In this document: positions 46,638-58,497 of the stretch, piece by piece
Layout: every line of letters begins with the position of its first letter
How positions within the stretch are numbered: the stretch's first letter is position 1
Assembly (NCBI GenBank): GCA_009739215.1
Contig: VSJF01000003.1
Location: forward strand, 2,170,001-2,234,000
Direction of reading: 5' to 3'
Length of the DNA: 64,000 nucleotides
Source: Floccularia luteovirens
Lineage: Eukaryota > Basidiomycota > Agaricomycetes > Agaricales > Squamanitaceae
Program-made: the position numbers and the translations under genes
The notes under the pieces: generated by a model
What the model was told of the DNA's origin: nothing
The model's input: the letters and a program-made list of their open reading frames with translations, nothing else
Databases searched by the model: none

Positions 46638-46960
46638 GTTAATGACTGAACCAAAATGCAATTCGGAAATGGAACAGAATACGTGTGTTGATTTTAGATC
46701 ATGTGATAATCACTTATAACAACACCCGACTTGGGACTCGCTATATTTGGTCCTTGACAATGGTACATGCGCGTTGATGCTATGTATAATGAACATGTAC
46801 ATAAGATAAGTACTCATGACGATGGATGGGGAGATATTGTTGTGTGAGAAAAACAGAAGGCGACTTATGCTCAAGGTCTCACGGCTATGACTGTCTGACA
46901 GTTGGGTACCAGACTCCGAACGCGCAAGTTCTCCTGCTCTCTCGTCCTTGCCAATTCGTC
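46638..46960. promoter_or_regulatory. Divergent promoter, EMC4 / amidohydrolase
   Basis: About 320 bases between the EMC4 start (-) and the chosen start of the amidohydrolase (+). An in-frame upstream ATG at 46,826 would shorten this to about 190 bases; the extra head has no recognisable signal. Confidence 0.5.
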
Positions 46961-49900
46961 ATGAGTTGGCTCAGTGCATCAAAGCACCATGACCCAACTG
47001 GTCTACCTCCAGTCATCACTAGCAGAACCCGTCAACATCGTAATGTCGGGCTGCAGCAACTTTTGAAATATTTAACCATCCTATCTGTTGCTGGAATTTT
47101 ATCGACCATCCTCCCTACACCATGGTCAATGCCTAGGTATAGCACCAGTAACATGAAAGCGACTCCCGCTGCGCAGATTAAGGTCGCAGACCCAGCACAT
47201 GAATGGAAGGATGATGTTTGGCCTCTCCGTGAACAAACGGAATGGGATATTTCAACCGACTTCCCATTTCCCCGCAAACTTGAATTTGATGTTCAAGAGG
47301 GTACTTGGTTGAGGCTCGATGTTCACCCAAAATCTGGCGATGTCGTTTTCGATATGCTTGGTGATTTGTACTGCTTACCAGGGAAAGATGCTCTTTCGAA
47401 CACCGGCCAAATTAGGGCAAGACCTGTTTTGCTGGGTATCCCCCATGATTCGGACCCGCATTTCTCACCTCAAGGAGATAGACTTGTTTTTAAGAGCGAT
47501 GCGCTCCTTGGTATAGAAAACATCTGGGTCATTGCTTGGAAAGGCTGTGATAATATGGATGTTAGACCGGCACATGTCCAAAGCGATGATCTCAGACTGG
47601 CTTTGCAAGCGCAAGATTACGATGAAGATTTTCTCGCCCGAGGTGGGAAAGAAACAGAGCATATGAGAGTGCATCGTCTAGTTAGGGAGGGTCGTTTCGG
47701 CGGTGCGTTAACCACACCCACAATAGTTTCTTTCTTACATAGGTTTTCAGCCCAACGTGTAACAAACGAGACATACAGATGGGTCTCTGATGCCCGCTTC
47801 CATCCCTCTGGAAGTAAAGTAATTGCAACCAAATGGTACACGTCGTCCCGCTCGCTTGGCGCAGGGGAGGGATGGGAATACTCGGTTCCGTCTCTGGCAG
47901 AGATATCCACCAATCCAAATAAAGTTGCAGTTGGTAGTGGAAACCTTGTTGTTGGCCGAAGTCTTCCACTTGGGTGGACTGTGGATGACTACGAGAGGCA
48001 ACAAATAGGACCAGAGCAATTGATATGGCAAAGTTCTGACGGTATTATCTTCTCAAAAAATGTTCTCGACCAGAATACGTTCCAATATAGCAAAGGTCGG
48101 TCAACCATTTATATCAGGGATATAGTTTTCAACGATATCAGATGTGCACCAGGGAATATATGCTATCTTCCAGAAAAACCTGACTACTGGAAATGTCGAA
48201 ACGCTAGTGGACAATTCTCCTGGTGGTGCCAGTAGACCGGAGCTTTCTCGAGATGGCAGATCACTTGCCTTTGTACGTCGTGTGAGAGACAGGGAAGCAT
48301 TGGTTATCAAGTAAGTCCATTCATTCCATGCTTGTCTGACACACTGATCATCGTCTATATGCGCAGAGATATGGTAACCGGTACTTTACATCACGTTTGG
48401 GATGGTTTATCCTACGATGTTAGCGCCATCTCAGCTCCAATGGGCACCTATCCGTCATTCGCGTTCACACCCTCTGACGATGCAATTATCATATGGGCTG
48501 CTGGACAAATATACTCCGTTCCACTAAAGGTGAACCACTTCGGCGAAAGAATTGCATCTGAAAGCTCGCCTTTCCCAATCGCGTTTACAGCCCATATTGA
48601 AAAGCGCCTTGCTAGGACTCTGCATGGAGATACCGACATTGTTGGTCAAGAAACTCAGGATTATCAACGAGTTCATTCGTTTAGACAATTAAGAGTTGAC
48701 GAGAAAGGAGAAAATGTCGTGTTCCAAGCAGCTGGCGTAAACTATGTGCAAAAATTAGGAGCGAAGAAACTCTTGAAAGTTCCTGTCTTGGTCCAGGACG
48801 CTCCGTACTACTCTCCTTCATTTGTATATGGCTCTAAAGACCTGATCATCCATGCACGATGGTCAGATACGCAGTTCACGTCTTTCGAAGTAGCCAATCT
48901 GACATCTGGCATGGCATACGAAATCACCAACCTCCCAATGGGTCGTTATCAGTCCCCAATTCTCTGCGAGTGCACTGCCCAAAACAGACAAATCGCTTTC
49001 ATTAAAACTGCTGGGGACACTTTGACTGGAGAAGTTGTGGCTACTGCGAGGCCTGGTCTTTATTTGGGCGACGTCACCCTGCCACCACAGGATTCCGTGA
49101 TTGCAGAAAAACTCGCTGTTCGCAACCTGCGTTTCGTGCCCTCCGAAATCGATACGTACGACGTTATTAAGATCCAGTTCTTGGACAATAACAAACAATT
49201 ACTAGTCCATCAATCGTCCCGTGCTTTTATCATAGACATGGCAGCAGATGCAAACGAATTCGGAGACTATCCTCACTACACCGTCGCAGCCGGAAAGATG
49301 TCCTCCGAACTAGTCGTTTCTCCTTCCATAACAAAGCATAAGGATCAGTTCGTCACAGAGAGTATTGCATTTGTAGACTTCTTCCATGTGTACTTGGCGC
49401 CTGGGCATCAGATCAAACTAGATGAAGAAGTCTGGTCGAAACCGGGTAATGCAACCAAGGGCCTTGTACGATTGAGCTTGGATGGAGGCCATGACATATC
49501 GTGGAGTCGTGATGGGAAATTTATATTTTGGTTCCTTGGTAAGTGTCCCTGTAATGAATGCCTTGCCGAAATTAATGTGAAACTTAGGGCCATACTTGCA
49601 TTCCCTTGAAGTCTCTTCTCTGAAGAACTGTGCTACAGAAATCAGGCACGACCAGCTGAATTTCGGTATCTCATGTGTCAAGAAACTCTTGGAGTACCAG
49701 GAAATTGTGGTTGAGCATTCTACCGACATTGCTCGTTTGAAGAGAGACGCGTTAGCTGCAAAACACAATCACAAAGATTGGCTACTATCTGATGAAAACA
49801 CTGATGTTGTAGTCATATCGAACGCAACTATCTTGACCATGGCTTCAAATGATTTGGAGACCAGTTTAATCAGAGATCATGGAGTGCTTGTAGTTCGAGG

Positions 49901-51437
49901 AGGTGTCATTGAATCTGTTGGTAATTCCGGCGACTTCGTAACACCTTCAGGGGCCACCAGCATTGATGCACAGGGTGGTAGGTTGTATTTTTTTCCTATC
50001 ATGCCATAGATGCTCATTTTTTTGTCTAGGCTTCGTCATCCCGGGATTTATCGACGTTCATGCTCATTGGGACGGTTTCTCGGACTTCTATCCGGCCAAG
50101 TCATGGGAAATGGAAACTTTCCTGGCATATGGTGTGACAACCATTCATAAGTGAATAACAACTAATTTTGCTATGTCTATTCTATTAACTTTTCTCCAGT
50201 CCTAGCTCAAGTAATGTCGATGGGCCTTACGAACGTGACCGGATCGAAAGTGGGATGGGAGTCGGTCCTAGGATCTTCACCGTTGGGGATATCATATACG
50301 GTGCTGGCTCTCCTGGAATCCACCAAGATATTGTCAACTATCAAGAAGCATATTCTGCACTGGTAAGGATCAAGGTTGAGGGGGGTCCTTCTAGCGTATC
50401 TTACAAGAACTATAACCTGCCGTCACGGTTCGTATGTCCATCTTATTGGCAATATCGTATAATTGAACGCATAATAGTGCATCTCGGCAGAGGCTGTTGC
50501 TTGCAGCTAGAAACCTATCGATGATCTGTGTCCCGGAAGGAGGAATGAATTACGACTGGGATTTGACATATATCATTGATGGTCAGTGGTATCAAATCCT
50601 GACGATTACTTTTGGCTAATCAAGGGGGTAGGTATGACAACACTCGAACACGCCCTTCCTATACCAAAATTATACGACGATGCTATAACTCTCTTTGCAC
50701 TTAGTGGCTCTGGTTACACACCCACCCACATAGTGAACTATGGCGGTGTTATGGGCGAACAGCTAGTTTGGGCCACCGAAGATGTACCAAATGATCCAAA
50801 GTATATCTTCTGAAATTTCAGTTATGAAAACAACGGACTCATGGCTTCTTCATCAGACTGCGACGGTTCCATAGGCATGACCTTCTAGAACTGTTTTCCG
50901 AATCAACTGCTCGACCAAAATCTTGTGAGCTATGTCCGAACTTTACCCCTGCTGCTCACTCATTATTATATACAGCATACGCATTGTTCAACACATCCGA
51001 ATCTGCTGCAAAAATGGTTGAGAAAGGACTATTAGTTAACATTGGTGCCCACGGAGAAAAACCTCTGGGAGTGATTTATCACGCAGAGATGGCCTTCACA
51101 AAGGCAGGTGGTCTTAGCAATTATGAGGTTAGTTGTAGTATTCCATACATGCATGGGTCTTTGTTGATTATGAACCGGATAGGTTCTTCGTGCTGCCACT
51201 TCCTCCGCTGCAACCACCCTCGGAATGTCCTCGTCCATTGGCTCTCTTTCTCCTGGGAAATTAGCCGACTTACTGATTTATCCTCCTGGCGTGGACCTAT
51301 TGAAAGGCGACATAAGCGAGACCCGTGATCTTATGATGGTGATGCGTGGGGGAAGAATGTGGCATGCATCGACTCTCATGGAAGTTTGGCCCCGCTACGG
51401 GACTACTCGAGAACTACCTCCATTCAATGCAGAGTGA
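46961..51437 (+). CDS. Amidohydrolase with N-terminal TolB/PD40-type beta-propeller
   Basis: About 1,180-residue two-part hydrolase. The chosen start gives MSWLSASKHHD, then a membrane-anchor-like segment (LLKYLTILSVAGILSTIL). Residues about 70-750 are a TolB/WD40-like propeller with repeated D-x-x-F/L-S/P-x-G-x-x-L/I-x-F units (DPHFSPQGDRLVFKS, DARFHPSGSKVIATKW, ELSRDGRSLAFVRR, SFAFTPSDDAIIIW). The C-terminal third is an amidohydrolase: VVISNATILTMA, FVIPGFIDVHAHWDG (HxH metal ligands), AYGVTTIHNP, MTTLEHALPIPK (His ligand), LVNIGAHGEKPLGV, MSSSIGSLSPGKLADLLI. A short intron near 48,095-48,147 restores the frame in the propeller. The substrate is unknown; cyclic amide or peptide-like metabolites are typical for this fusion. 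Intact end to end as far as I traced. Confidence 0.85.
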
Positions 51438-51807
51438 GGTATCCTTGCTGAAATCGATTTGATATCGAATCTGTAGTGTTCAAACAGAAAAAGACGCAAT
51501 ATCTCTGATAGGAGAAAACGTTCTAAGTTTGTACTAACCTTATTCTTTTTTACGTAGTTTGCACACTGCTAGTCTCTCACTCAAAACAAACATGAATGAA
51601 GCCTCCTCTTGTATCAAATTTGTTACTAAGAAATGTCAACCAAAAATTGCTATCAGACCCGATAATGTTTTGTGACAACTCCCGAGACTTTAGTATCAAC
51701 AGGCGTATATAAAGCTAAACAGCTGAACCGTTCGCAGTCCAAAAGCAAATAATCTTCAAGAAACAGCAAACTACTGTCACATATGGCTATTACACAAGGT
51801 GTGTTCA
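51438..51807. other. Intergenic, convergent 3' ends
   Basis: About 370 bases between the amidohydrolase stop and the first dioxygenase stop. Nothing supported. Confidence 0.5.
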
Positions 51808-53215
51808 TTACTTCGTCATCCCACCTTCTTTCCTTCTAATTTCTGGCTCAAGAGGAAAACGTTGTTCTTCCGGAGGAACTGAATACAGCCTCTTCCATAT
51901 TGGTTCCAGTGGACCTGGTGTTTTCCACGCTAATTCATCGTTACGAAGCCATAGTCGGATGAGATGCCGCCTGAAAAGAAGCAATCGTTTTAAAGCTCAG
52001 CAGAGGGCAAAGTCTAAGAAGGCCTACGTATGTTCCGGACTATCTCTGAATGCTTCCCTGGCGTGCAAGAGACCTAAACTGTTAATGTATTGAATATCTC
52101 CCTTCTGGAAGTTCAATTCCAACGAATATTTCTCAGCCAAGTAGTGAACAGCATCCAAGGCTTCTGCTTGAGCTTCTGTGATCGGAGGGATATTGGCACT
52201 ACGCTTTTGTTTGCCGTACCCCGTAAAATGCCGACGTGAGTATTGTATTATGATGTGGCCGTCCTCATAATAAAGCAAAGGCCTTGTCGTATATCCAGGA
52301 TTTCCTCCAAAACTGTTTCTTGTCAGTCACACCATACGAGGGAATTCGATATAAAAAGCAAACCTGTCCAATGGCCATGGCTCTGACAACGTTGTTATCA
52401 AGTCGGGCCGTGTAGCAGCAAGTTCGTTATAAACGCGTGCCCCGCTACTTATTCTAGATATCCCACCTTCCTCGGCAGTTTCGAGGGCCATCAGTGCGAT
52501 CAAGTCCCCAACATCAGTATGGAAGACCTGCTTGTCCGTGGTATACGCAGAGTTGCCAATGCCGCCTTTTTCATTTGCATGGCTGACCGTAAGGTCCTTA
52601 ATATGTGAAATGACTGCACCTGTTCCATCTTGCTTTCCTCTCGCAGAGCCGACATGGGATGAAATGCCTGGACTTGCGCGTCAAAAATGAAGATCCGATT
52701 TATGGGAGTGAACTCTTTACCGGCGTAAACAATAGCCAAATCAGAACGAGAATATTCATCGATGGGTAGAGTGCGTATAACAAAGAAACCTCTCCCTGAA
52801 TACAATTCCCCTGCAAGACCTCTCAAGGTGGCACTTAGAGTAGGCAAAGGGAAAGTATCTCTTCCGATATAACCCATCCCTATGTTCAAATCTGAGAGGT
52901 GTCAAGTCAGTAGCGGACAATCCGTTATCTGGATATTGAAGAACCTTTGAAATGCTTTAATGCATCATTTATCTCTTGTAGCTCCGCGCTACTCAGATTG
53001 TATACCCATTGATCTTCACTTGTCCAGTTTTTGCCCTCCCATACGTTGGGTCCCTCCACTTTCAAGGGATATCCTTCAGGCAAAGCTGCACGATGGAGAT
53101 TTGGATTCTCAGCGAGCCTGCGGGCCGAACGTGCACGGAATTTTTGCTCGTCTGGGTGGTATTCAATATCAGGCTGCTGGGGGGCAGTCTGTGTTTCAGT
53201 GGTCGTATAACTCAT
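51808..53215 (-). CDS. TauD/TfdA-family Fe(II)/2-oxoglutarate dioxygenase, copy 1
   Basis: Non-haem iron oxygenase of the taurine dioxygenase family. Start ATG 53213-53215 (MSYTTTETQTAPQQPD). It continues YHPDEQKFRARSARRLAENP, EGPNVWEGKNWTSEDQWVY, then GYIGRDTFPLPTLSATLRG and ELYSGRGFFVIRTLPI. The iron triad is visible: HTDVGDLIAL (His and Asp of HxD) and LLHAREAF (distal His), with the 2-oxoglutarate Arg in RHLIRLWLRNDELAW. Six exons separated by short introns are indicated. The end reads RRKEGGMTK, stop 51,808-51,810. The closest relative is the tandem neighbour; both share intron places and about two-thirds of residues by eye. Substrate unknown. No amine or sulfonate genes lie next door. 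Confidence 0.88.
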
Positions 53216-53887
53216 GATAATGTACTGGTTGTGAGAGATATGGAAACAAAGACTTCTGTTTCTGAGGTGATTTTATTAATGTAGTGATTGATCCAATTAC
53301 TAATGGGAGTTATATATGTTACCAAGATCTGGCCAGGAGTCATGAGACCGTTTGTTGGAAACTTGTACAACAAAGCACACGGTACATCGCAAACAGGAAA
53401 GCGCCCGATATCTTAAGATGAGAGTTGTGCGTTTGAGTTTCAAGTAGAAGGCTTCCACGCTTAAAAAGTCTTGGTGGGGATCCCGTGGGATCGTAATGAG
53501 TTTATATGATGCCTGCCGTGGGGTCGATGTCATTTTAGTTTATTCTTGTTCCGGTTTTTAACAAATCGGACAATGTTTAATTCACACAGCGTAGGTCCGC
53601 AAGATCACAGATCGCGTGGATCATGTATAATACAATCACCAAAGCCGGCTAAGTACCATACAGACTGAAAGAGGGGTAAAGAAGCCTGCTTGTATCCTTC
53701 AGTACACTGAACATCTGCGTGAAGTTCGGAGTTCCAGCCGCACTGTTTGTTATCGGGAAATAGACAAATGTTGTTTTTGCTAACAGTTTCTGATCCATGC
53801 TTTCTTAGAGTCACGATAGCATTTTTCATCATGAAAATTTTCACACTACTAATAGTGGTTCCGGTTATCATATGGATACAAAACATT
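53216..53887. other. Intergenic region between tandem dioxygenases
   Basis: About 670 bases: promoter of copy 1 and 3' side of copy 2. Short frames only. Confidence 0.5.
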
Positions 53888-55304
53888 CTAGTTCTTCACT
53901 GGAGCATTGTCTTTCTTCCTGACTTCAGGTTCCAGAGGGAACCTTTGCTCATCCGGACCGAGAGAATACAATTTCTTCCAATTTACTTCCAATGGCTTTG
54001 GTGTTGCCCAGGCCAGTTCGTCATTACGCAGCCAGAGTCGGATAAGATGGCGGCTACAGGATCAAGCCCGTGTGTTAGCATCAGTTGAAACACCTAGACG
54101 AACGACTTACGTGTGTTCAGCATCATCTCTGAAAGCTTCGCGAGCATGGAGCAACCCCAGACTATTAATATACTGAATGTCTCCCTTTTGGAAATTAAGG
54201 GATACTGAGTATTTCTCAGCTAAGAAGTGGACTGCATCAAGAGCCTCGGCCTGTGCCTCTGTAATAGGGGGTATGTGTGGGGTTCGTGTAAGTTCACCAT
54301 ATCCAGTGAACAAACGGCGTGTGTACTGCAGGATCATATGATTGTCCTCCCAGAACAAAAGGGGTTTGGTGGTATAGCCTGGATGTCCGCCGAAACTGTC
54401 AATGCGATAAAAATCAGTACTATGAAACGGGAAAGGAGCATAGAGTACCGACCTATCCAATGGCCATGATTCAGTTAGCGTATGGATTAAGTCGGGACGA
54501 GTTGCGGCTAATTCATTGTACACCCGGCCCGCACTGCTTAACTTAGAAGTTCCTCCTGCAGCAGCAGTCTGAAGGGCAATGAGAGCAATCAGGTCCCCGA
54601 TGTCCGTGTGGAAAACTTGCTTGTCCGTTGTGTATGCCGTATTTCCGGTATGCCCTTTAACGTGTGCGTGGCTCACACTTAAATCTTTTATGTGCGCAAT
54701 AACCGCGCCTGTGGCATCTTGTTTCCCCCGGCCAGAACCAACGTGTGAGGAAATACCTAGAATTTCGTCATTATGTGTAAATTGTTAAAAATAAACACTA
54801 AAAAATCACCTGCATATACAGCGACGAGGTCGGAGCGAGAGTATTTATCGATCGGAATAGTACGTAAAACAAAGAAACCTCGACCAGAGTACAGTTCGCG
54901 GGCAAGGTCCTTGAGGACTGGACCCAAAGTAGGCAGCGGGAACGTTTCCCTAGAGATATATCCCATCGGTTTGCCCAAGCCTATTGTGTGATGTTAGACA
55001 GAGCTCAAGCTGTACAACGAGTTCTACCTTTAAAATGGGCAAGCCCTTCGTCTATTTCATTCAATTGAGCATCATTTAGGTTGTAAACCCACTGCTCTTC
55101 AGACGTCCAGTCTTTGCCTTCCCAAACGATGGGTCCTTCTACTTTCTTTGGGAACCCCTCGGGAAGAGGAACATTTGGTAAGTTCGGGCTTTCTGCGAGT
55201 CGACGAGCAGTGCGGGCGTGATATTTCTGTATATCAGGATGATATTGAATATCCGGCTGCCCTACGGGTCCGGAGGGTACGTGTTGGGTTGTTGAAGTTG
55301 ACAT
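53888..55304 (-). CDS. TauD/TfdA-family Fe(II)/2-oxoglutarate dioxygenase, copy 2
   Basis: Tandem paralogue of copy 1, same strand and same exon layout. Start ATG 55,302-55,304 (MSTSTTQHVPSGPVGQPD). Shared blocks: EGPIVWEGKDWTSEEQWVY, GYISRETFPLPTLGPVL, ELYSGRGFFVLRTIPIDKYS, ISSHVGSGRGKQDATGAV, VFHTDIGDLIALIALQ (HxD), NFQKGDIQYINSLGLLHA (distal His) and RHLIRLWLRNDELAW (Arg). End VKKDNAPVKN-like, reading RKKDNAPVKN, stop 53,888-53,890. All iron and cofactor ligands present, so both copies are probably active, perhaps with different substrates or regulation. Confidence 0.88.
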
Positions 55305-55882
55305 GGTTTCGGTTTTGAAGTTGTAATTCCAATAGTTTCTGATATCCTGTCAGATTATAAAGGTTTTGGTTGGGAATCTTGGCTTCCAGCATCCATCTTT
55401 AGGTGATCATGCGACGCGTATGAGCCTATCCATCGCCTAGCACCTTCCATGTGCCATCCTATATGATTCGAAAGGAACCGTGAGATTGAAGTTCATACAT
55501 TGCATTAGCATCGGGCTAGGACTACTTGCCGCGCTGATTCGCACAAAGTTCAATATAGGTTGCGGTCAAAGATTGGAATGATGAAACGCAAAATTTAGAT
55601 CTCGGTGATAATAGAGGTCACCTGGGGTTGCAGGTGTAGAGAGATGACAGATAGCTTCTCTAATACCAGTCTTCAAACAGGACGTGTAATGCATAAAAGC
55701 TGGTTGGCGCAACTCCGCCTGGGTAAAGAAAAGGGTTCGAGAATAGAATTCAAATCAAATCAACTTCAGCCGTTTTAATCGGCGTGGGTATCGTGAAGAG
55801 GTAACACTCACACACTCGCACATATGGGGGTCCAGTGTTATTTGACATGTGCACCACAAGGATACAAATATTATCAAAAAGT
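55305..55882. other. Intergenic region
   Basis: Promoter of dioxygenase copy 2 and 3' side of the POP7-like gene. No gene seen. Confidence 0.5.
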
Positions 55883-56758
55883 TCATATCGCATCTGGAGC
55901 TTCCTGTTCAGGTTCCTGATACACAACCTCTGAAAACTTCGCTGCCCTTTCTTTATCTATACTCTTTTGATCATGTCCGTTCTTGTCGCTAGAAGGCCGA
56001 ACTACCCTTTTCCCACCAAGGTCCTTCTCAGGTACTCCACGTTGACGTTCACCTTCTCCAGTCCCGATCTTCAATATGACACTGAGAGTGGATTTGCTCC
56101 GGGTCTTGTAGATTATATCTTCGTCGTCGTCCTCAGGTATTATTTCGTCGTGTAATTCAATAGTACTAGTCATTACTTGGGTATGAATTTCGTCACGACT
56201 GTAAGGCAGAATTGAGGGAAGTACACAAGTCAGCTGGAGAAGGAGGGGAATTGCGGCACCCATCGCGCTAAGGTGTAGAGTTTTATATCTGGTCATATAT
56301 GTAAATGAAATTACTGGAAAGTATGGTGGAGAGACTCACCCATCTTTTATGAAAACCTCCTTGCATCTGCGCATATATGCACCAAGAGCGGTCTTTCTGG
56401 TAATACATATAAGATTTTTTCCCTCTTTTTGTGATGAGCGAGGACCAGTTGCTGAGACAGATGCTGGCACAGTCGGAAAAGGACGTGGTGGAGCAAGCTT
56501 ATTCCTGCGTGGCTGTCTGTTAGGAACTGTCCCCAGTGCTTCTTGTACAGAACCACTCGACACTTCTGTAGAATTTGTTTCCTTTTGTTTCCCTTTCACA
56601 CCAGTTAGAGACCGGGCGGTGTTCAGATTTTCTGGGTCTGAAACGTGATTGCTTGATTTCGGTACCTTGATTGAACGTGGGGCAGCAGAACCTGAAGCTA
56701 GTTTTAATTTTTTAGCAGAGTCACCTTCGGTTGACTCATTTTTGCGTTTTGTTGACAT
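55883..56758 (-). CDS. POP7: RNase P/MRP subunit POP7 (Rpp20-like, Alba fold)
   Basis: Protein subunit of RNase P and RNase MRP, which process tRNA and rRNA precursors. Start ATG 56,756-56,758 (MSTKRKNESTEGDSAKKLK). The first about 100 residues are basic and low-complexity. The Alba-like core begins NLICITRKTALGAYMRRCKE, then VFIKDG, and after an intron YKTLHLSAMGAAIPLLLQL, PYSRDEIHTQVMTSTIELHD, and DIIYKTRSKSTLSVILKIG. This order (ITRKTxxxAYMRRC, LSAMGAAI, YKTRxKSTLxVxLxI) is characteristic of the Rpp20/POP7 group. The tail is charged and ends EQEAPDAI, stop 55,883-55,885. The N-terminal extension is longer than in animals. Divergent from eRF1. Confidence 0.87.
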
Positions 56759-56915
56759 GAAATGGGTTTGTTGAGAGTAAAATAAAAGTGTCGCCGAATT
56801 CACCGCAATCAGATCATACAAGTGCAAATACCAGCGAAAATGCAACAACCTCGTGCAGCGCAATCAGATCATCTCTTCGCTGTCCATTCAGTATCGAGCC
56901 TCTTCTGTTGCAAAG
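56759..56915. promoter_or_regulatory. Short divergent promoter, POP7 / eRF1
   Basis: 157 bases separate the start codons of a tRNA-processing subunit and the translation release factor. The pair may be co-regulated. CT-rich and no TATA box visible. Confidence 0.6.
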
Positions 56916-58497
56916 ATGAGTCAAGATGCCGCCGAGCAGAATATACAGATGTGGAAAGTCAAAAAGCTCATCAAGAGTCTAGATTCTGCAAGAGGGTATG
57001 CTCCACTAACTGATTTTTCATGGGCAAGCTCACAATCATTCATTTTGTAGAGCTGGAACTTCGATGATTAGCTTGATTATACCACCAAAGGTACGGTGCT
57101 ATCTCATTCGCGAATATCCTTACTGAAACTATTGCTACTATTAGGATCAAATATCTCGTGCTTCAGCAATGTTAACCCAGGAATACGGAACTGCGTCTAA
57201 TATCAAGTCTCGAGTCAACCGCCTATCCGTACTTGCTGCAATTACCAGTACCCAGCAAAGGCTAAAATTATATAACCGAGTACCTCCTAACGGTCTTGTA
57301 TTATTTGTTGGAACGATTCTTACCGATGAAGGAAAAGAAAAAAAAGTTTCCTTCGATTTTGAACCCCATAAGCCCATCAACACGTAAGCCCCCATCCCAC
57401 ATCGTCTAACGCTCACCTAATACGACTGATCCCAGATCGCTTTACCTCTGCGACAATAAGTTCCATACAGAAGCGCTCTCAGAACTCCTAGAGTCTGATT
57501 CACGCTTTGGTTTTATAGTGATGGATGGTAACGGAACTCTTTTTGGAATCCTCGCCGGAAACACGCGTGAAGTTGTGCATAAATTTACTGTTGATCTTCC
57601 GAAGAAACATGGACGTGGTGGTCAATCTGCTCTTCGTTTTTCCCGTCTCAGAGATGAGAAACGTCACAATTATGTGCGAAAAGTCGCTGAACTAGCTGTG
57701 CAGCACTTTATCACCAATGACAAAGTCAACGTTACCGGATTGGTCCTTGCAGGAAGTGCAGACTTCAAGACTGAACTTAGTCAAAGTGATATGTTTGATC
57801 AGAGGTTGGCTGCCAAAATCATCAAAGTTGTAGATGTCAGCTATGGTAGTGAAAACGGGTTCAACCAGGTAAGGGAATCATTGTTTCCGAAATACCTTTT
57901 CTTACACATCTTTAGGCCATCGAACTTGCTGCAGAATCGTTGTCGAATGTGAAATTCGTTCAAGAGAAGCGACTTATTCAGAAATATTTCGATGAAATCA
58001 GCCAAGATACCGGAAAATACTGTTTTGGTATAGACGATACTCTTAAAGCACTTGAGTTAGGCTCTGTCGAGACACTCATCGTATGGGAAAATCTGGATAT
58101 CACTCGCTATGTGCTTCGCAATGCTGCAGGGGGTGCGTCCGATCACCTATCGATTTTATCGTTTTCGAAGTTAATCACATCTATTATAGAGGAGATCGTC
58201 GTCCACTCCAACAAGGAACAAGAGAAAGATCGCGAAAAGTTCATTGATAAATCGACTAGCCTTGAAATGGAACCAGCCTACGAACCACAATCTCTTCTAG
58301 AATGGTTTGCCGAAAAGTATAAGGATTTTGGTGCCAATCTAGAGTTTGTGACGAACCGTTCTCAAGAAGGCGCTCAATTCGTGAAAGGTTTTGGCGGGAT
58401 CGGAGGACTCCTACGTTACAAAGTCGATTTCACCAACCTCACCAGTATCGATGAGGAAGAGGACGAGTTCTACTCTGACGACGAGGGTGGCGTCTGA
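56916..58497 (+). CDS. SUP45: Eukaryotic peptide chain release factor 1 (eRF1)
   Basis: Recognises all three stop codons in the ribosomal A site and triggers peptide release with eRF3. Start ATG 56,916 ([20 protein letters not shown]). The intron-split head joins [35 protein letters not shown]. Decoding motifs are standard: TASNIKS and YLCDNKF (the YxCxxxF motif). The hydrolysis motif is [12 protein letters not shown]. Then come [56 protein letters not shown] and LLRYKVDF. It ends in an acidic tail [15 protein letters not shown], stop 58,495-58,497. Standard NIKS and YxCxxxF imply a normal genetic code. About 437 residues, as in other eukaryotes. Confidence 0.97.

Noticed and set aside
51808..55304. 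Amidohydrolase plus two dioxygenases as a biosynthetic cluster
   Set aside because: No core synthase, transporter or regulator lies nearby, and the flanking genes are housekeeping.
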